The notes under the pieces: model-generated
Databases searched by the model: none
What the model was told of the DNA's origin: nothing
What the model saw: the letters and a program-made list of their open reading frames with translations, nothing else
Made by a program: the position numbers and the translations under genes
Assembly (NCBI RefSeq): GCF_000011365.1
Contig: NC_004463.1
Coordinates: 6,372,001 to 6,436,000, forward strand
DNA: 64,000 nt
Direction of reading: 5' to 3'
Source: Bradyrhizobium diazoefficiens USDA 110
GTDB lineage: Bacteria > Pseudomonadota > Alphaproteobacteria > Rhizobiales > Xanthobacteraceae
Shown here: positions 44,578-52,953 of the stretch, one piece after another
How positions within the stretch are numbered: the first letter of the stretch is position 1
Layout of the letters: the number at the start of each line of letters is the position of its first letter

Positions 44578-46851
44578 TTAGCGGAGCAGCTGCAGCACGC
44601 TCTGCTGCGACTGGTTGGCCAGCGACAGCGCGGAGACCGCGATCGACTGGCGAGTCGACAGCGCCTGGCTGTTGGCCGCTTCCGTGTTGGTGTCGGCCAG
44701 CGTCAGGTTGGACGAACCGGTCTGCAGCACGTTGATCAGGCTCTTGTTGAAGTCCTGACGAACCTGCACCACCGAGAGGTTCGAACCAAGGCTCGAGGCT
44801 TCCGAGCGCAGCGTGCTCGACGCGGCGTTCAGATTCGACAGCACCTTGTTGGTCGCGGCGTTGTCGATGAAGTCGACACCGCTGGTCAGCGCGGCGAGAC
44901 CCAGACCCTTGGAGTTGTAGGTCACGCCGGTGATGCTCAGGTTCGACTTGCCGGTCTCGTCGAACACCAGCTTGAGCTGGTCGCCGTTCAACAGGTTGAC
45001 GCCGTTGAACGAGGAGTCCTGCGAGGTGGTGTCGATCTGGTTCAGGATGTTGTTGTACTGAGACACCAGGTTGGCACGCGAGGTCTGGGCAACCGTGTCC
45101 TGGACGGGGCTGGAAGCCGTCGAGAACGTCAGCGACGTGGTCAGCGTGCCGCCGATCGCACCACCCGCGGCGCTCGATCCGATGGTCGAGGACGCGTAGT
45201 CGTTGGTGGTCGAGACCGTCAGCAGGCCGTTGGCGTCGATCGTCGCCGTCAGGTTGTTGGCCTGAAGCTTGGTGTTGAGCTGATCGAGCGTCTTGACCGT
45301 GCCGTTGGTGCCGTCGCCGAAGGTGACGTTGACCGCCGTGCCGCCGTTGAAGGAGGCGAAGGTCAAGGTCTTGCCGGTGATGCCGCCGACGCCGGAGGTG
45401 CGCGCCGCGGTGAAGGCGGTCGAGGTGCCGGTGTTGCCGGCGAGACCAAGCACGTTCAGCGCGTTGCCGGTGCCGGTGACCGACAGGTCGGCATTGACGC
45501 CGGTCGAAAGCTTGAGCTGGCCCGAGGCGTTGATCGACGAGTTGGTCTGGCCGGTGGCGGTCGCAAGCGTCGCGGTGCCGTTGGCGTTGATCGTCGCGGT
45601 CTGCACGCCGGTGGCAAGGTCGATCGCCTTCAGCACGTCGTTGACCGTGCCGGCCTGCAGATAGACCGTCGAGTTGCCGTTGCCGTCGGTGAGGACGTTG
45701 CCGCTCGCACCATAACCGGTCGGAACGCTCGGCGCACCGGTCGAGCCCGGGATCGGCGCGTTCTTGAAGGTGATGACGTGACCGTCGACGTTCAGCGTCG
45801 AGCCGTCCGCGATGGTCGCGCCCAGCGAGGCCGCGCTCGTGGTCCGGTTGACGTTCACGGTGGCGTTGCCGCCGCCCACGGCCGTGGTCAGGCCGAGAGC
45901 CTTGAGCAGGTCAGCCTTGCCGGTGACGCTCAGATCCGCACCCGTCGAGCTCTTCAGCGTGACGGCGCCGGCGGCGGCGGTCGAGACCGCAGCACCTGGC
46001 TGGCTGGCGCTCACGGCGATCGTCGCAGCGCCGGAGCTGATGGATACCGTCTTCACGCCGCTGGCCAGATCGATCGCGGACAAGAGATCGTTGACCGTCG
46101 CGGAGGCGAGATAGACGGTCGTGTTGCCGTTGCCGTCGGTGACGAGGTTGCCGCTGACGCCCGAACCGGACGGAACGGCGGTCGACGCCGGAGCCGCGCC
46201 GCTGCGGAACGTGATGGTCTTGCCGTTCACGGTCAGCGTGTCGCCGTCGGCAGGCTGGGCGTTGCCGGCCAGGCCGGTTGCGGTCGTGCCGTTGGTGGCG
46301 ATCAGGGTGATGGCGCCGGTCAGCGCCGTGGTGCCGTCACCGGCCGTTGCGCCGGTGCTTGCAAAGGAGCCGATGGTGGCGCCGAGCGTCGTGGTGCCGC
46401 TCGCCGCCGTGGTGCCGCCGGCCGCGCCGCTGAACACCACGTTGCTGCTCGCGGTCGCGCTGGCGAAGCTCGTCGTGCCGCGCAGATCAGCGGCGGTCGC
46501 ACCCGAGATGGTGGCGGAGACGTTGGACTTGGTGGAGTAGCCGACCGTGGTCTGCAGTGCCTGGTTGGCAATCGACTTGGCGCTGTCGATCAGCTTCTGC
46601 AGCGAGGTGATGCCGGTGTTGGCAGCCTGCAGCACCTGCACGCCGTTGGCGATGCCGTCGAGCAAATTGTTGATGTCGCTGGCGCGGTTGTCGAGCGACT
46701 GTGCCGTGAAGAAGTTGGTGGGATTGTCCAGGGCCGAGTTGACGCTCTTGCCGGTCGACAGACGGTTCTGCGTGGTGGCGAGGAGGTCGGCGGTGGACTG
46801 GAGGGAGAGGAGGTTCTGACGAACCGACGCGGAGAGGACGATGCCTGACAT
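44578..46851 (-). CDS. fliC: Flagellin 4 (757 residues)
   Basis: 757 residues from the ATG at 46849-46851 (MSGIVLSASVRQ), which has AGAAGGGTAA upstream like flagellins 2 and 3. A frame open to 47070 is not used. It is nearly the same as flagellin 3 in the centre. Differences cluster at the ends (for instance TTQNR against TTQSR, NKSLIN against NKNLIN, DTNTEAA against DTNVEAA). It has its own leader element and terminator. It is divergent from flbT. Confidence 0.95.
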   Translation of the reverse strand: MSGIVLSASVRQNLLSLQSTADLLATTQNRLSTGKSVNSALDNPTNFFTAQSLDNRASDINNLLDGIANGVQVLQAANTGITSLQKLIDSAKSIANQALQTTVGYSTKSNVSATISGATAADLRGTTSFASATASSNVVFSGAAGGTTAASGTTTLGATIGSFASTGATAGDGTTALTGAITLIATNGTTATGLAGNAQPADGDTLTVNGKTITFRSGAAPASTAVPSGSGVSGNLVTDGNGNTTVYLASATVNDLLSAIDLASGVKTVSISSGAATIAVSASQPGAAVSTAAAGAVTLKSSTGADLSVTGKADLLKALGLTTAVGGGNATVNVNRTTSAASLGATIADGSTLNVDGHVITFKNAPIPGSTGAPSVPTGYGASGNVLTDGNGNSTVYLQAGTVNDVLKAIDLATGVQTATINANGTATLATATGQTNSSINASGQLKLSTGVNADLSVTGTGNALNVLGLAGNTGTSTAFTAARTSGVGGITGKTLTFASFNGGTAVNVTFGDGTNGTVKTLDQLNTKLQANNLTATIDANGLLTVSTTNDYASSTIGSSAAGGAIGGTLTTSLTFSTASSPVQDTVAQTSRANLVSQYNNILNQIDTTSQDSSFNGVNLLNGDQLKLVFDETGKSNLSITGVTYNSKGLGLAALTSGVDFIDNAATNKVLSNLNAASSTLRSEASSLGSNLSVVQVRQDFNKSLINVLQTGSSNLTLADTNTEAANSQALSTRQSIAVSALSLANQSQQSVLQLLR

Positions 46852-46945
46852 GACTCTGTTACCCTTCTGGTAAACGACGCTACTGTTACGCGTCTGCTTG
46901 GATCGAGATTGACCCAGCGACCGGCGGACCCTGGTGCCGAGACCT

Positions 46946-46961
46946 CTAACGAAACATGAAA
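46946..46961 (-). promoter_or_regulatory. Conserved leader/promoter element of flagellin gene 4
   Basis: Minus strand TTTCATGTTTCGTTAG, about 95 bp upstream of the ATG. The 320-bp gap to flbT shows no CtrA box; a lone GTTAACTAA half-site lies at 47092-47100. Confidence 0.5.
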
Positions 46962-47171
46962 TGAAATCCGCGCTTTTGCCGAACGCCGCGTGATTCGGCC
47001 GGGCAAGCCCCGCACGTCGCCGCGCCGCCGCACGGACATGGCGTTGGGAAGATTGAGTTTTTTCGCGCAAATGCGGGAGATTTACAGCTCGTTAACTAAT
47101 TCCGAGCGAGAATCACGCCCTGATAAGCCGCAACGAGCGCTCGGTTACGAAAGCGTTGATGGAGAACAGGC

Positions 47172-47612
47172 ATGGCTCTCAAGGTCGAGCTCAAACCGCA
47201 CGAACGCATCATCGTCGGCAACTCGGTGATCACTAATACGGACCAGCGCGCCCGCCTCCTGATCGACGGCGAGAACGTGCCGATCCTGCGCGAGCGCGAC
47301 ATCCTCACGCCGGAGACCGCAAACACGCCCGCCAAGCTCGTCTATCTGGCCGTCCAGCTCATGTATATCTCGCCGGATCCGCAGACCCAGCACGGCACCT
47401 ATTTCAACCTCGTGCGGGACATCGTCACAGCGGTGCCGAGCTCCTGGCCGATCATCGAAGCCATCAACAACAACATCCTGAACGGCGACCTCTACCGGGC
47501 GCTGAAGGATGCCCGCAAGCTGATCGCCTATGAGGAGAAGCTGCGAGGCCAGTACGAGGCCACGCATCCCAAGGCGGAAGCGGACAAGGACGACGTCAGC
47601 ACCGCCGCCTGA
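47172..47612 (+). CDS. flbT: Flagellin post-transcriptional repressor FlbT
   Basis: 146 residues, typical. Signatures are LKPHERIIVGNSVITNTDQR, LLIDGENVPILRERDILTPE and LYRALKDARKLIAYEEKL. In Caulobacter, FlbT binds the 5' leader of flagellin mRNA and promotes its decay until the hook is complete. In other rhizobia it can act positively. It is divergent from the flagellin genes, with flaF at the far end of the cluster. The ribosome site is GGAGAACAGGC before the ATG. Confidence 0.95.
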   Translation: MALKVELKPHERIIVGNSVITNTDQRARLLIDGENVPILRERDILTPETANTPAKLVYLAVQLMYISPDPQTQHGTYFNLVRDIVTAVPSSWPIIEAINNNILNGDLYRALKDARKLIAYEEKLRGQYEATHPKAEADKDDVSTAA

Positions 47613-47660
47613 TCACGGCGTTCACGCGGCCGAGCCGCGCGAACGACAACGCTGCCCAAC

Positions 47661-47695
47661 GACAACGGCCCCGGATCGCCTCCGGGGCCGTTGTC
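47661..47695 (+). terminator. Terminator between flbT and the decarboxylase
   Basis: Perfect 15-bp arms GACAACGGCCCCGGA and TCCGGGGCCGTTGTC around TCGCC. It lies between convergent genes and could stop transcription from both sides; the plus-strand tail is GTTTC. Confidence 0.8.
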
Positions 47696-47715
47696 GTTTC
47701 GGCCATGCATCGATG

Positions 47716-49215
47716 CTACTGCGCCGCGAGCGGCGGCGCCTCGACCTCGATCACTCCCTCGCCAACCCGCCGTGCGCCAAAATCCAGCACGGCCGCAATC
47801 AGCGCATCGATGTCCGTCTCGTCGGTGCGGTGATTGACGATCGCGGCGCGGATCGCGAACTTGCCGTCCAGCGTGGTGCTCGATGGCGCAGCGATGCCGG
47901 ATTCCTGGACATCAGCGACGATCTCGCGATTGACCGTATCATTGGCGCGGTAACGGAAGCAGACGATGTTGAGGTTCACCGGCGCCAGCAACTCCAGCCG
48001 CGGCTCGGCCAGCACGCGCGCTTCCAGATATTTTGCCAGTGCGCAGCTTCGCGCGATCACCGTGCCCAGCCGGTCGGTGCCGAACGTCTTCAGCGTGAAC
48101 CAGGTCTTCAGCGCGCGGAAGCCGCGCGACAGATCGGGGCCGAGATCGCAGGGCCAGACCGTGCCCGCCGCAAGCCCCCTCGCCTCGCGGCTCAGATAGG
48201 CCGCCGGCTGCGCAAAGGCCTGCCAGTGCTGCTCGCCGTCGCGCACCAGCAGGAAGCCGGCGTCGTAGGGCACCTGTCCCCATTTGTGGAAATCGAGCGC
48301 AATGGAATCCGCAAGCTCGATGCCGCCGAGCAGCGGCGCGAGCTCGGGCGCCAGGATCGCGAGCGCACCGAACGCGCCGTCGACGTGAAACCAGATTCCT
48401 TCCTCGCGGCACAGCTCCGCGACGGCCTTGAGGTCGTCGATCGCGCCGATATCGACCGTGCCTGCGGAGGCGACGACGAGGAACGGCTTGAAGCCAACCT
48501 CGCGATCGACGGCGATCTGCGCACGCAGCGCGGCGACATCGATGCGATGATCGGCATCGACGTCGATCTTGCGCAGCGCATCGGTGCCGAGACCGGCAAT
48601 GTCCATCGCTCGCGAAATACAGCCATGCGCGGCACGCGACGTGTAGGCGGTGAGCAGCGCGCCGTCATTGCCGATGCCGTACTGCCGCGCCAGCGTACCG
48701 AGTGCGCTGGTACGCGCCACCAGCACCGCCATCAGATTGGCCATCGACGTGCCCGTGACGAAGATGCCGCTCGCACTCTCCGGGAAGGCGAACAGGCGGC
48801 GCATCCAGTCGACGATCTGGCGCTCGACCTCGATGGGCATGTGGTCGCGGCCGCCGAGATTGGCGTTGAGGCCAGCGGCGAGCATTTCCGCGAGCATGCC
48901 GACCGCAGTGCCGCCGCCATGCACCCAGCCCATGAAGCCGGGGTGGACGTTGCCGGTCGCATAGGGCGCGACATGCTCGACGAATTCGCGATAGACATCG
49001 GCGAGATCGCTTGCCTCGCGTGGCACGTCGGCCTTGAATGCCGCGCGGGCGTCATCGGGGATCGGCTGCCACACCGGACGCGCACGAATGTTGGCGATGC
49101 CGTCGATCGTCTCGTCCAGCATGCGATGGGCGAGCGCACGAAACGCGCTCCAGTCCTGCGGATCGAGCGAGGTGTCAGTGGCGGCGGCTTGCGTCTTGCG
49201 GACGATCTCGTTCAT
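47716..49215 (-). CDS. PLP-dependent group II (aromatic amino acid type) decarboxylase
   Basis: 499 residues from the ATG at 49213-49215, with GGAGAG upstream. It has the decarboxylase motifs GNVHPGFMGWVHGGGTAVGM, FVTGTSMANLMAVLVARTSA, WFHVDGAFGALAILAPEL and the PLP lysine in ALDFHKWGQVPYDAGF. Such enzymes remove CO2 from aromatic amino acids, glutamate, diaminobutyrate or aspartate; the substrate cannot be read from sequence. It is the last gene of a four-gene cassette; its start overlaps the ATP-grasp stop (ATGA), so translation is coupled. Confidence 0.85.
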   Translation of the reverse strand: MNEIVRKTQAAATDTSLDPQDWSAFRALAHRMLDETIDGIANIRARPVWQPIPDDARAAFKADVPREASDLADVYREFVEHVAPYATGNVHPGFMGWVHGGGTAVGMLAEMLAAGLNANLGGRDHMPIEVERQIVDWMRRLFAFPESASGIFVTGTSMANLMAVLVARTSALGTLARQYGIGNDGALLTAYTSRAAHGCISRAMDIAGLGTDALRKIDVDADHRIDVAALRAQIAVDREVGFKPFLVVASAGTVDIGAIDDLKAVAELCREEGIWFHVDGAFGALAILAPELAPLLGGIELADSIALDFHKWGQVPYDAGFLLVRDGEQHWQAFAQPAAYLSREARGLAAGTVWPCDLGPDLSRGFRALKTWFTLKTFGTDRLGTVIARSCALAKYLEARVLAEPRLELLAPVNLNIVCFRYRANDTVNREIVADVQESGIAAPSSTTLDGKFAIRAAIVNHRTDETDIDALIAAVLDFGARRVGEGVIEVEAPPLAAQ

Positions 49216-50465
49216 GCTGCACTCTCCTCGCCGGCCCTTGCGTGCCGCGACAGCATTGCCGTGAACGCGGCAAAGATCTTGCGCATCTGCGGCGGCTTGT
49301 ATGGAAACACGGCCGGCGGATCCATGTTGTGCACGACGGCGGTGTTGTCGGCCTCGAACACCAGCAGCTCGCCGTCCTGATTCTCGGCGCAATCGACGAT
49401 GAAATAGTCGAGGCCGACGCGCCGGCTCATCTCGTCGAGCGCGTTGCGATGACGCGCGGCAAATGCATGATCAAACTCGAGCATGAAGGCGGCTTCTTCA
49501 GCTCGCTTCTCTTCACTGAACGCCATGTAGGCGTTGAGATACCAGATGTCCCAGCGGTCGGCGATCGCCATGTGGCAGGCGTAGGGTTTGCCGTCGACCA
49601 TGGTAAGACGGTATTTGCGGTAAAGCCCGTCGGGGCTCGCGTAGTTGACGAAGCGCGCGACGAAGAAGTCCTGCTCCTGCCGATCAGAGAGATAGGCCGC
49701 GAGCGCCGCAGCATCGTCGATCTTCGCGAGCCCGACACCGGCATGCGTGCCGCGCGGCCGCACGATCATCGGAAAGTGCAGTTCGCTCACGATGTCCTTG
49801 CAGGCGATCTTCCCTTCCGAAATATCCGACAATTGCGCGCGCGTCACATGGACGGTCGCGGGAATGTCGAGACGGGGGATGCCCGCCAACAGCCGGTACA
49901 GCTTGTCGCGATCGAGATTGCCGATGAGCTCGGGGCGATTGAGCAACGGCCGCGGCCAGTGCGGCGCGGCCCGTTCGATGACGGCGAGCGCCTCCCGGCA
50001 TTCCTCGGAATCGGATGCGACCACGATGGCGACGTCGTGATCAGGCAATGTCTCCGGCAGGCCGACGCCTTTGACCACGTAGAGCGTCAACAACTCGATA
50101 TCGGAGCCTTCGAGCAGAAACTCGATCGGCGTGTTGCCACCCATGTCGATATCGGCCGCCAGCGCGAGCACGCGCAGGCGGGGCTTCGCAACCGCGCAAG
50201 GCGTACGAAACAATTGGTGGAAGGCGAGCACCTCGGTCTGGATCACGAGCCCGGCTTCCTTCTCGCCGAGGAGCTGGGCGATCAACGACAGATCCAGGCC
50301 TTCGCCCGCCTCCGCCGTCCCTTCCGCGATCCGCGCCAGAAGCCGCTCGCGCAACGGATGCAGATCGCCGCCCTCGAAGGCCCGGCGCGTCAACTGCGCA
50401 AAGCCGATGCGGTCGGAATAGTCCGGCGCCGTCGCGCCGTTCGGCGCTGAAACAGGATGCAACAT
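49212..50465 (-). CDS. ATP-grasp family ligase
   Basis: 417 residues from the ATG at 50463-50465 (MLHPVSAPNGATAPDYSDRI). The N-terminal half is not recognised. The C-terminal half is ATP-grasp: FPMIVRPRGTHAGVGLAKID for nucleotide binding, RFVNYASPDGLYRKYRLTMV and the metal-binding LLVFEADNTAVVHNMDPP (Glu...Asn). ATP-grasp ligases join a carboxylate to an amine or thiol through an acyl phosphate. It is 1 bp after the PLP-enzyme stop and overlaps the decarboxylase start. This suggests ligation of an amino acid made or consumed by the neighbours. Confidence 0.78.
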   Translation of the reverse strand: MLHPVSAPNGATAPDYSDRIGFAQLTRRAFEGGDLHPLRERLLARIAEGTAEAGEGLDLSLIAQLLGEKEAGLVIQTEVLAFHQLFRTPCAVAKPRLRVLALAADIDMGGNTPIEFLLEGSDIELLTLYVVKGVGLPETLPDHDVAIVVASDSEECREALAVIERAAPHWPRPLLNRPELIGNLDRDKLYRLLAGIPRLDIPATVHVTRAQLSDISEGKIACKDIVSELHFPMIVRPRGTHAGVGLAKIDDAAALAAYLSDRQEQDFFVARFVNYASPDGLYRKYRLTMVDGKPYACHMAIADRWDIWYLNAYMAFSEEKRAEEAAFMLEFDHAFAARHRNALDEMSRRVGLDYFIVDCAENQDGELLVFEADNTAVVHNMDPPAVFPYKPPQMRKIFAAFTAMLSRHARAGEESAA

Positions 50466-50466
50466 C

Positions 50467-52089
50467 TTAGACCTCGAACACAGGCTTTCCCGGCGCAGCC
50501 GCGGCACTGTCAAGCAGCAGCTCGATCTTCACCACAACGTGGGCGATGCGATCGAGGATATGCTGCAAATTGCGTTGCGCTTGCGCGGCGTCCGCGGACC
50601 AGGCTTCGGTGACGAGCCGCGCGCCGACGCACAGCCGCAGCGCGGCCTGCGGCTTGCCGTCCGGCTGGTCAAACCGTACTGGCTGGCCGACGAGGCAGCG
50701 TTGCGCGGCAACCTGCCGATCCGCCGCACTGCAGTCGATGTCGCCGTTCATGTCACGCGCCAGGGCGCGATGCACGGCGCCGGTCTCGGCGATGGAGACC
50801 GGCTTGCCGTCGCGCAGCAGCGTGAACGGAAAGATCGTGGCTTGCGCGAATTCCTCGTCGTCCGTCCCGGACATCCCGATCGCGGCCGGAACGGCCCGAA
50901 GCGACGGGGACAGCGCGATCATGCTGTCGATGCCGGCCGCGAGCTCGGCCAGCGCCTTGGCGCGGAATGCGCCGGGCACGGCATAGTAGCTGCCGACCTC
51001 GCTGAGCGCCGCCTCCCAGCGCAGCCATTGACCGAAATTCGGCCGGCGCTCGAAGCGCGAGCGCAGCCCCGTCCAGGCCTTCGGCCAGTCGCTGCGGCCG
51101 GCATAATCGAAGAAGCCCGGCGCGATCTCGCCGATCCGGCCGAGCGAGCGCGACAGGCCTTTCGGCACCAGCAGCGCACCGCTGAAGGCGGGGCCGCCGA
51201 AAAATTTCGAGCCTGTCATCAGCACCATATAGCCGCGGTCGAGATAGGCGCGCAGCCGGCGACGGCCGAGCCGCGCCTGACAGGCATCGACGACGATTTG
51301 GACCTTGCCGGGCCAGCGTCGCGCAATCTCGTCGAGGCAGGCCACGCTCGGCGCGCGCCAGCCGAGTTTTGAAGAATCCATGATCTGCAACAGAACGCGC
51401 CGACCTTGCGCGAGGCTGGTCTCGACCGCGCGCAGCACCGCTTCATCCGCATCCGGGCGCATCGCAATGCCGGGCGCCGTGTCGAGCAGCGGAACCGCGA
51501 CGCTGTCGCCGGCGAGCCCCGCCACCGCACCGTCCTTGCGGACCGAAAAGCCGCTCGCCGTCATCGTGCTGAAATGGTGCCCGCGTGCGGTATGGGGCGT
51601 CCCGCTTCCGGTCTGATCAGTGCCAACCACGATCGTCACCGGCGAGGCGCCGAGCACCGCGCGTGCCAGAAACAGGGCGTGGAGCTGGGAGTCGGTGCCG
51701 GACGGCGAGAACACGACGTCGATGCGCGGCGAGACCTGGAGGTGTCCGCGCAGCTCTTCGCGCATGTCCTCGCAGCGCGCATCGAAGGCAACCTCGACCT
51801 CGTCGAACAGGCACTTGTGCATCAGCTCTTCGCGCGCCAGCGCAGCGCGGTCGTAGGCCGATTGCGAGATCACCGACGCGGTCGAGGAGGCGAAATTCCA
51901 GATCTCCGGCTCCGGAGAGGCCGCGCAGCCATAGGCGTTGACGCGGTCCTTCGGATCGAGCGTCAGGCGCGGATCTCCGCCGCAGACCAGCAGCGTGTCG
52001 AGCGGCGTGAACAGATCGCGCAAGCGGTAGCGCGAGCCGCCGTCGGACGCTCGCTCCAGGTCTGCCAGACGGGATGCACCGACGCTCAT
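50467..52089 (-). CDS. PLP-dependent transferase/lyase-fold protein of the cassette
   Basis: 540 residues from the ATG at 52087-52089. It has a fold-type I PLP layout: VFSPSGTDSQLHALFLARAV (phosphate-binding loop), QIVVDACQARLG (Asp to the pyridine N) and VLMTGSKFFGGPAFSGALLV, with the probable PLP Lys in GSKFFG. It resembles aminotransferase class V and selenocysteine-lyase-like enzymes rather than the decarboxylase next door. Substrate is unknown. It lies 10 bp after the GT-A-like gene and 1 bp before the ATP-grasp gene. Confidence 0.7.
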   Translation of the reverse strand: MSVGASRLADLERASDGGSRYRLRDLFTPLDTLLVCGGDPRLTLDPKDRVNAYGCAASPEPEIWNFASSTASVISQSAYDRAALAREELMHKCLFDEVEVAFDARCEDMREELRGHLQVSPRIDVVFSPSGTDSQLHALFLARAVLGASPVTIVVGTDQTGSGTPHTARGHHFSTMTASGFSVRKDGAVAGLAGDSVAVPLLDTAPGIAMRPDADEAVLRAVETSLAQGRRVLLQIMDSSKLGWRAPSVACLDEIARRWPGKVQIVVDACQARLGRRRLRAYLDRGYMVLMTGSKFFGGPAFSGALLVPKGLSRSLGRIGEIAPGFFDYAGRSDWPKAWTGLRSRFERRPNFGQWLRWEAALSEVGSYYAVPGAFRAKALAELAAGIDSMIALSPSLRAVPAAIGMSGTDDEEFAQATIFPFTLLRDGKPVSIAETGAVHRALARDMNGDIDCSAADRQVAAQRCLVGQPVRFDQPDGKPQAALRLCVGARLVTEAWSADAAQAQRNLQHILDRIAHVVVKIELLLDSAAAAPGKPVFEV

Positions 52090-52099
52090 CCCGAAAGGC

Positions 52100-52882
52100 T
52101 CACGCCGCATCGGCCGCCGCCGCAGGCGCCGGCGCGAATTGCGAGCCAATGTCGCCGTGGAACACCGACGGCCCAACATGGTCGAGCGAGCTCTGGATGT
52201 CGGCCCAGATCTCGCCGCCGATATCGGTCCAGCGCTTGCAGAAGGCGAAGTCCTCGGAGAGATAGGTGCCGGTGGCCGGATCGATCATGCATTCGAACAG
52301 CGCGAACCGGTTCTGGCTCGCCGCCAGCGTATCGTGCGAGTGCTCGCGGAAGAATTGCAGGCCGGCGTAATTCGGATGGCGGCACATCGCCTCCAGCACG
52401 TGGCGCCGGATCATCAGGAAGCCGGTGCCGGCGTAGCGCACGCGGGTGAAGCCGTTGACCACGACGATGCGGTCGGGGTCCTCGATCTCGAGCACGTAGT
52501 CGAGCGAAGCCGCCGGCACGTCGGCGCGGCCCGCCTCGACCGCGCGTTTCGCCTTGTCCCAGTTGACCCGCTTGATCGGATAGCAGCCCGCGACGACGTC
52601 GGCGCCGCATTCGATCAGCCGGAACACCTGCTCCGGCTTGAAGCCGATATCGGCATCGATGAACAGGAAATGCGTCGCCTTGGGATCGTCCAGGAACATC
52701 GCGGCCAGGTTGGCCCGCGCGCGCGTGATCAGGGCGTCGCCGTCGCGCAGCAGCACCTTGAGCTCGAGATTGGACATGCCGTGCACGGCGCGCTGGAGCG
52801 CGAAGATCGAGCTCGCATAGATGCTCGACACCTGCCCGCCGAAGCAAGGCGTTGCCACCACCAGCTGCATCTTGTCCGACAT
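52100..52882 (-). CDS. GT-A-like glycosyltransferase-fold protein, first gene of the cassette
   Basis: 260 residues. It starts MQLVVATPCFGGQVSSIYAS. It has LLRDGDALITRARANLAAMF, the DxD-like FLFIDADIGFKPEQVFRL, VAGCYPIKRVNWDKAK, VRYAGTGFLMIRRHVLE and GTYLSEDFAFCKRWTDIGGE near the end, plus HVGPSVFHGDIG. This resembles GT-A glycosyltransferases of the kind found in flagellar and surface-sugar loci. A sugar donor cannot be named. Upstream is a perfect CtrA box. It is 71 bp downstream of flgL on the same strand, so read-through from the hook operon is also possible. Confidence 0.7.
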   Translation of the reverse strand: MSDKMQLVVATPCFGGQVSSIYASSIFALQRAVHGMSNLELKVLLRDGDALITRARANLAAMFLDDPKATHFLFIDADIGFKPEQVFRLIECGADVVAGCYPIKRVNWDKAKRAVEAGRADVPAASLDYVLEIEDPDRIVVVNGFTRVRYAGTGFLMIRRHVLEAMCRHPNYAGLQFFREHSHDTLAASQNRFALFECMIDPATGTYLSEDFAFCKRWTDIGGEIWADIQSSLDHVGPSVFHGDIGSQFAPAPAAAADAA

Positions 52883-52931
52883 CGAAAGCCCCGCCCCGCT
52901 CCAATCCTCACCAAGAGGTAAACAGGCATGG

Positions 52932-52946
52932 TTAACGGCGCCTTAA
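52932..52946 (-). promoter_or_regulatory. CtrA box of the four-gene cassette
   Basis: Perfect TTAA-N7-TTAA: TTAACGGCGCCTTAA, in the 71-bp gap between flgL and the GT-A-like gene and 50 bp upstream of its ATG. Confidence 0.7.
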
Positions 52947-52953
52947 CGCATCC

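Noticed and set aside
44452..46848. Long plus-strand open frame of 798 codons opposite flagellin 4, with similar ones opposite flagellins 2 and 3
   Set aside because: Mirror frame of the GC-rich flagellin genes, rich in Arg/Gly/Val without domain features. The minus-strand flagellins have ribosome sites, terminators and clear family ends.
36840..46851. Four similar gene copies as a possible phase-variation or inversion system
   Set aside because: All copies share one orientation, each has its own promoter leader and terminator, and no recombinase gene or inverted recombination sites are present.
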